Shown: one piece after another, positions 60,345 to 64,000 of the stretch
How positions within the stretch are numbered: the stretch's first letter is position 1
Layout: every line of letters starts with the position of its first letter
Assembly (NCBI RefSeq): GCF_041260155.1
Contig: NC_091928.1
Span: 32,214,888 to 32,278,887 of the forward strand
Origin: Ptychodera flava
Lineage: Eukaryota; Hemichordata; Enteropneusta; Ptychoderidae
DNA: 64,000 nt
Direction of reading: 5' to 3'
Notes under the pieces: generated by a model
Seen by the model: only the letters and a program-made list of their open reading frames with translations
The model's database searches: none
What the model was told of the DNA's origin: nothing
Program-made: the position numbers and the translations under genes

Positions 60345-62294
60345 GTAAGAAGATCACGTTCTCAAATCATGCAAATATGACAGCTTTCACTTCTTGTAAT
60401 CATGTGATATTATATTGTGCTAGCGAGTGCGTTGACCCGTTCACTGGGGCGCCGATAATGGGTCATGTTTTCACTGACTTTTATCTGAGGATGCAAGGAA
60501 CTGAAACCACAGTCCACAAGCCACAGGCGCTTTGATCGTGGCTTTGCCAAGTCCCTTTGATACATGTAGCATAAAGTATCAATACTATAAGGCCTCGCAT
60601 AGCTCTGCGCGCTGCGTACGATGCTGTGTTCCCGGCATCGTACGGTCTGTGGTGGTACGCCGTACAACGCCGGGAACATGTACACGCAACTTCGTACAAT
60701 ACCGTACAGGGCTAGTCTCATGAAGCGACGACTGAAGCGCCTGTGGCACAGGTCGTACGGCATTTCACTGATAAATCAATCGAGAACACTCGATGAAAAA
60801 ACCAGCGATATTTGCAGGGGCTATGATCCCCTCCCAAAAAAACCCCAAAACAAACCAAACCAATACAAAAACAAACCATGAATCTTTGCAGGAGCTTGCT
60901 CGCGAACACCTTCAAAAGCATTTTGGATCTTGCTTTGTTCATGGAGCTAAATTAGCTCCATGCTTTGTTGCAGAAAAGGGATATCAAATATCATTTTCCA
61001 ACAACCGTAGAAATAACTTGTAGGTGCAAGTCATGGATATTTATAACATTTAATTATGTTATACTATACCAATTAAGCTCTAGATCTGTATGCGTGGCTT
61101 GAGAATCCATTTTCTATATCTGTTCAACTTAATGATTCAGTCAGGGGTTGCAGCATTGATTTGCTGTGAAAGATCAGATTAATCCTTTTTACCAGGCTCC
61201 TTAGACAAAAACTATAGTACTAAACACAACTAGGAAGAAAGAGGATTAAAACATTGTCAAAATATTTACAATGTATTGCCTGTAACTTTTTCAAGACAAG
61301 AGTAAACAGTCTGTTCGGTAAGATCACACAATAAGCAGCATCTGGTTTCTTTGTTTTGTATGACAAAAGTGAATTGAATATAGTGTCTTTCAAAACAATT
61401 TCATATTTAAAAGAATTATGTAAAATATAATTTATATCAGGTATAACAAAATATGCAGGTATACTATTTTGATGCAAATTTTGTCCACATCTAGGAAAAG
61501 GCAACCAGCATATATTCAACTTCCCATAATTTTTATCGTATTTTTGGTCTCAGCTATAGTAAAATTTGGCTCCAATTCATTTTGATGCAGGGGCACTTCT
61601 ACTGAAAGCTTTAACACAACATACTGCAGGCCCTGGAAACCCCCCCCCCCCCCCCCAATCATAGTGGTGCTTGTTTTCTGCCAATCTGGTAGATATTATA
61701 TCCATCGGCTTTGATCAAGTTGGTGAGAAAAGGAAAGTGGCTTGAATTTTTTTCTACTTTAACACACAAAGAGAAGAATAATAAAGTTTTGAGAGAACAA
61801 AATTGATGAAAATATGGACAAAAATGAACCTATTTCCTGCCAGAGTGTATGAAACTTCCCTATCTGCTGAGTCACTAAAAATAAACAGTATTGATTGAGT
61901 CTTAGCCATACATATTTTCATCCACTTTGTCTGTTATAGCTTTAGTCTGTAAAAATCATGTTTACAGCATGGTTTCAGGGGTCTTCAAATGTTCAGTTTT
62001 TGTAAAAAATTTGACATAATATTATGCTGCACTTAAATTAAAGAACTTTACCTAATGGTGACATATGAACTTTGCAGGATTAAAGTGTTAAAGCTATCAT
62101 ACCTTTGAGGTAATCAGCCGAGATCATAATCCCATTGTTATGTGTTTTTAAACTGCAAATATACATGTATGCTGTATGGATTTGGTGCCATACATTTGCC
62201 TTAGTAACCTTTGGAATTTGAAATTTACTCATAACAAAACAGCCCTGTGCCAAACCGATTTGCTCACTCCAGATTTTTATTTTTTTTACTCCAG
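60345..62294 (+). other. Intron 1 of the 60-kb gene
   Basis: 1950 bp, GTAAGA donor and TTTTTTTACTCCAG acceptor. Contains the hairpin MITE at 60600-60714 and a C-run at about 61640-61657. No other exon recognised. Confidence 0.65.
60600..60714. mobile_element. TAG-ended hairpin MITE in intron 1
   Basis: Left TAGCTCTGCGCGCTGCGTAC, right complement of TAGCCCTGTACGG. The internal stem pairs TTCCCGGCATCGTACGG with the complement CCGTACAACGCCGGGAA. It shares GCGTACGATGCTGTGTT with the 33423 element. The flanks resemble each other only weakly (GGCCTCGCA / GTCTCATGA), so no target duplication is claimed. Confidence 0.75.
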
Positions 62295-62493
62295 GTTTCT
62301 CTGATTCCAGACACTCTGAAGCATATGGAAGAAAATAAAGAATTCAAAATCACGGCGGAAAATCTAAGAAAACTTGGACAGGCTCAACTGACGAGGGAGG
62401 AGCGTAAGAAAAGACAGAGGGCGCTACTTAATTTAGGAGTACCCCATTTTCGAGACTTTGTCAAGCAGCAATTGAAGGCTCATGACAGATCAG
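62295..62493 (+). CDS. Second coding exon of the 60-kb host gene
   Basis: Opens in phase 0 after an acceptor and runs 66 codons plus one base to a GTATGT donor at 62494. The sequence includes VSLIPDTLKHMEENKEFKI, ENLRKLGQAQLTREERKKR and LNLGVPHFRDFVKQQL. It is predicted to be strongly helical and basic. Combined exons 1-2 give 160 residues. No stop follows in frame before the donor, so the gene continues beyond 64000 or in an unrecognised exon. Function unknown; a mitochondrial matrix role is only suggested by the presequence. Confidence 0.75.
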
Positions 62494-64000
62494 GTATGTA
62501 CACTATTTTGTCAAAGTGAGAGTTGAAACTTACCATAAAAACCCTATTAATTCAACCACCCTATTTTTTTCTCAAAAGTAATTTTATTTCACCCATATCA
62601 GTTGGACCACCAATGGAAATTGGAACATTCTCAATCTCTAATAAAACAGTGTTCTCCACAAATAAAAAAATTTAGTGGGTGGCCAATTTGCATATCATTT
62701 GCATAATATTTACATAATCATTTGCATATTTTTACATATAGTTTGTGTTCACCAAAAATTGACAAAACAGGGTACTCATTGAGCAGAGCCCCTCCACTGT
62801 TTTTTTCAAAATTTTGTACATCCTCACTAAGTTGCATAAGCTCCTACCCTTGTTTAACTCAAATAAAGAAAGGTTAGGAGAGTAAAATATACCGTTACAG
62901 TTGGTAAAAGTGCTCAGATCAAAGAAACTATTAGAAGATGTAAAACAATGAGACATCGAAGTTCCCGCTAGGAAAATACTACGTTTATCAGGGTTCTCTG
63001 ACCCTGCGCACCCCCGGTACCAAAATAGGAGAGTTCCACTCTGATGTCATATCCGCCATTGTTTACAGTATATTTTCATTCACGCATGCGATCTGGGATT
63101 TTATTCTCTTCACATGCATTTTCATTTGTTTAAAGCAATTAACCCTTTGCACCCTGACCCCCTGGTACTCTATGACGTCATCAGATATTTATGTCTGAGC
63201 CGGGTTCAAAGGGTCAACGCTTCATCTGTTAAGAGTTTTTACCGCTGACTATAACAATTTTCATTGCTATATGTTGCTGTTTTCACAAGATACTGTCTGT
63301 TTGATCTTGGAAAGTGTGAGTTGCTTTTACGTGCAGCCAACGAATGCCAGTGCGGTGACAGACAGTTCCCTAAGCTATGCTACGCTGTTGATCGGCAGCA
63401 TACATGATGTCTTTGTTTAACGTTTACTTTTTATTTCAAGATTTGAGTCAAACAGAAATTTCACCAAATTGCCACTTCTGTATCTAGGGAATGTGTAATC
63501 AGTTTGATTTCAAAATATTTCGTCAATTAAGAGCGGAAATCGTCGCTGACTTCTGCTGTCTTTTGACTATGGTTGTATATCAATTTTTCTGTCCTTTACA
63601 ATTTCTTTGGATGGGTCGGTGGAGTCAAGTGTTGAACGATAGCCTCGCGGGCCGCAACACTGTTTTGGGCTGGGGAGAACCCTGAATTTGAGGGTGTTAA
63701 AAGAATGTAAGTACTTCCTTGGGGGAAATTCGGCAAAATTAATCGAGGCAACACTTAGATCTTGATGCGACCACACAGTTTATTGTGTGAATGGGTTTGC
63801 AAGTCGGTCGAGCTTCTCTCGCGGTCTTTCTTCCGCTATGATCGCCGGAACATATCTTGACGAGGTACTTAAATAACAAATTCACACATACAACAACAAC
63901 AATGTGCCTTATTGATTTAAATTAACACTTTATTGAAATTAAATACAGAAATAAACAAAAACACAGCATAAACACATTGCCGTAAACCAAACCCGCCACC
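62494..64000. other. Downstream intronic or intergenic sequence
   Basis: No further exon of the 60-kb gene is recognised and no other gene is seen. Probably intron 2. Confidence 0.4.

Overview
This is 64 kb of AT-rich, intron-bearing eukaryotic DNA that is mostly non-coding and full of repeats. The best guess is a marine invertebrate deuterostome (hemichordate or cephalochordate type). Three things point that way: a choline-monooxygenase-like Rieske oxygenase gene fragment, a RING/B-box/B-box TRIM gene, and abundant ACATGTACATGT-type and compound TA/TG microsatellites alongside BEL, Penelope-like, PIF-like and Mutator-like repeats. The species cannot be named from sequence alone.

Layout. From 1 to 22.9 kb there is a tandem segmental duplication. 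Copy A (1-8189) and copy B (11766-22905) each carry the same non-coding block followed by a decayed Rieske oxygenase gene fragment. Each copy received a different large insertion after the duplication. Copy A holds a 4.48-kb DNA transposon with ~0.9-kb inverted ends and a 6-bp target duplication (877-5356), which itself contains a PIF-type element (1995-3682). Copy B holds a 7.5-kb BEL/Pao LTR element (13422-20918). In each case the other copy preserves the empty site.

From 23 to 45 kb lies a nest of inverted-repeat elements. The largest is a 6.9-kb element (30121-37039) with ~0.5-kb ends built from a 64-bp minisatellite and a perfect 7-bp target duplication. Inside it are a mariner-like foldback, Mutator-like hairpin elements with ~9-bp target duplications, and a four-unit tandem repeat in which every unit carries a perfect DR1 nuclear-receptor half-site pair. 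Four copies of a G/C-run-ended MITE flanked by TAA or TTA (38484, 40555, 43885 and 58610) form one PIF/Harbinger-type family.

From 45 to 64 kb there are LINE and Penelope-like remnants (48.0-50.3 kb) and the two clearest host genes. The first, on the minus strand (54153 to at least 51617), is a TRIM-type RING/B-box/coiled-coil exon. It is followed by a phase-compatible exon encoding the first half of a Ran-binding domain (RanBD1), so a TRIM-RanBD1 fusion protein is predicted. The second, on the plus strand (60063-60344 and 62295-62493), gives the first two coding exons of an unrecognised protein with a mitochondrial-type presequence that runs past the window edge. I see no tRNA, rRNA or CRISPR. 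The most novel items are the TRIM-RanBD1 gene model, the family of TAG-ended hairpin elements, and the 6.9-kb element with minisatellite ends.
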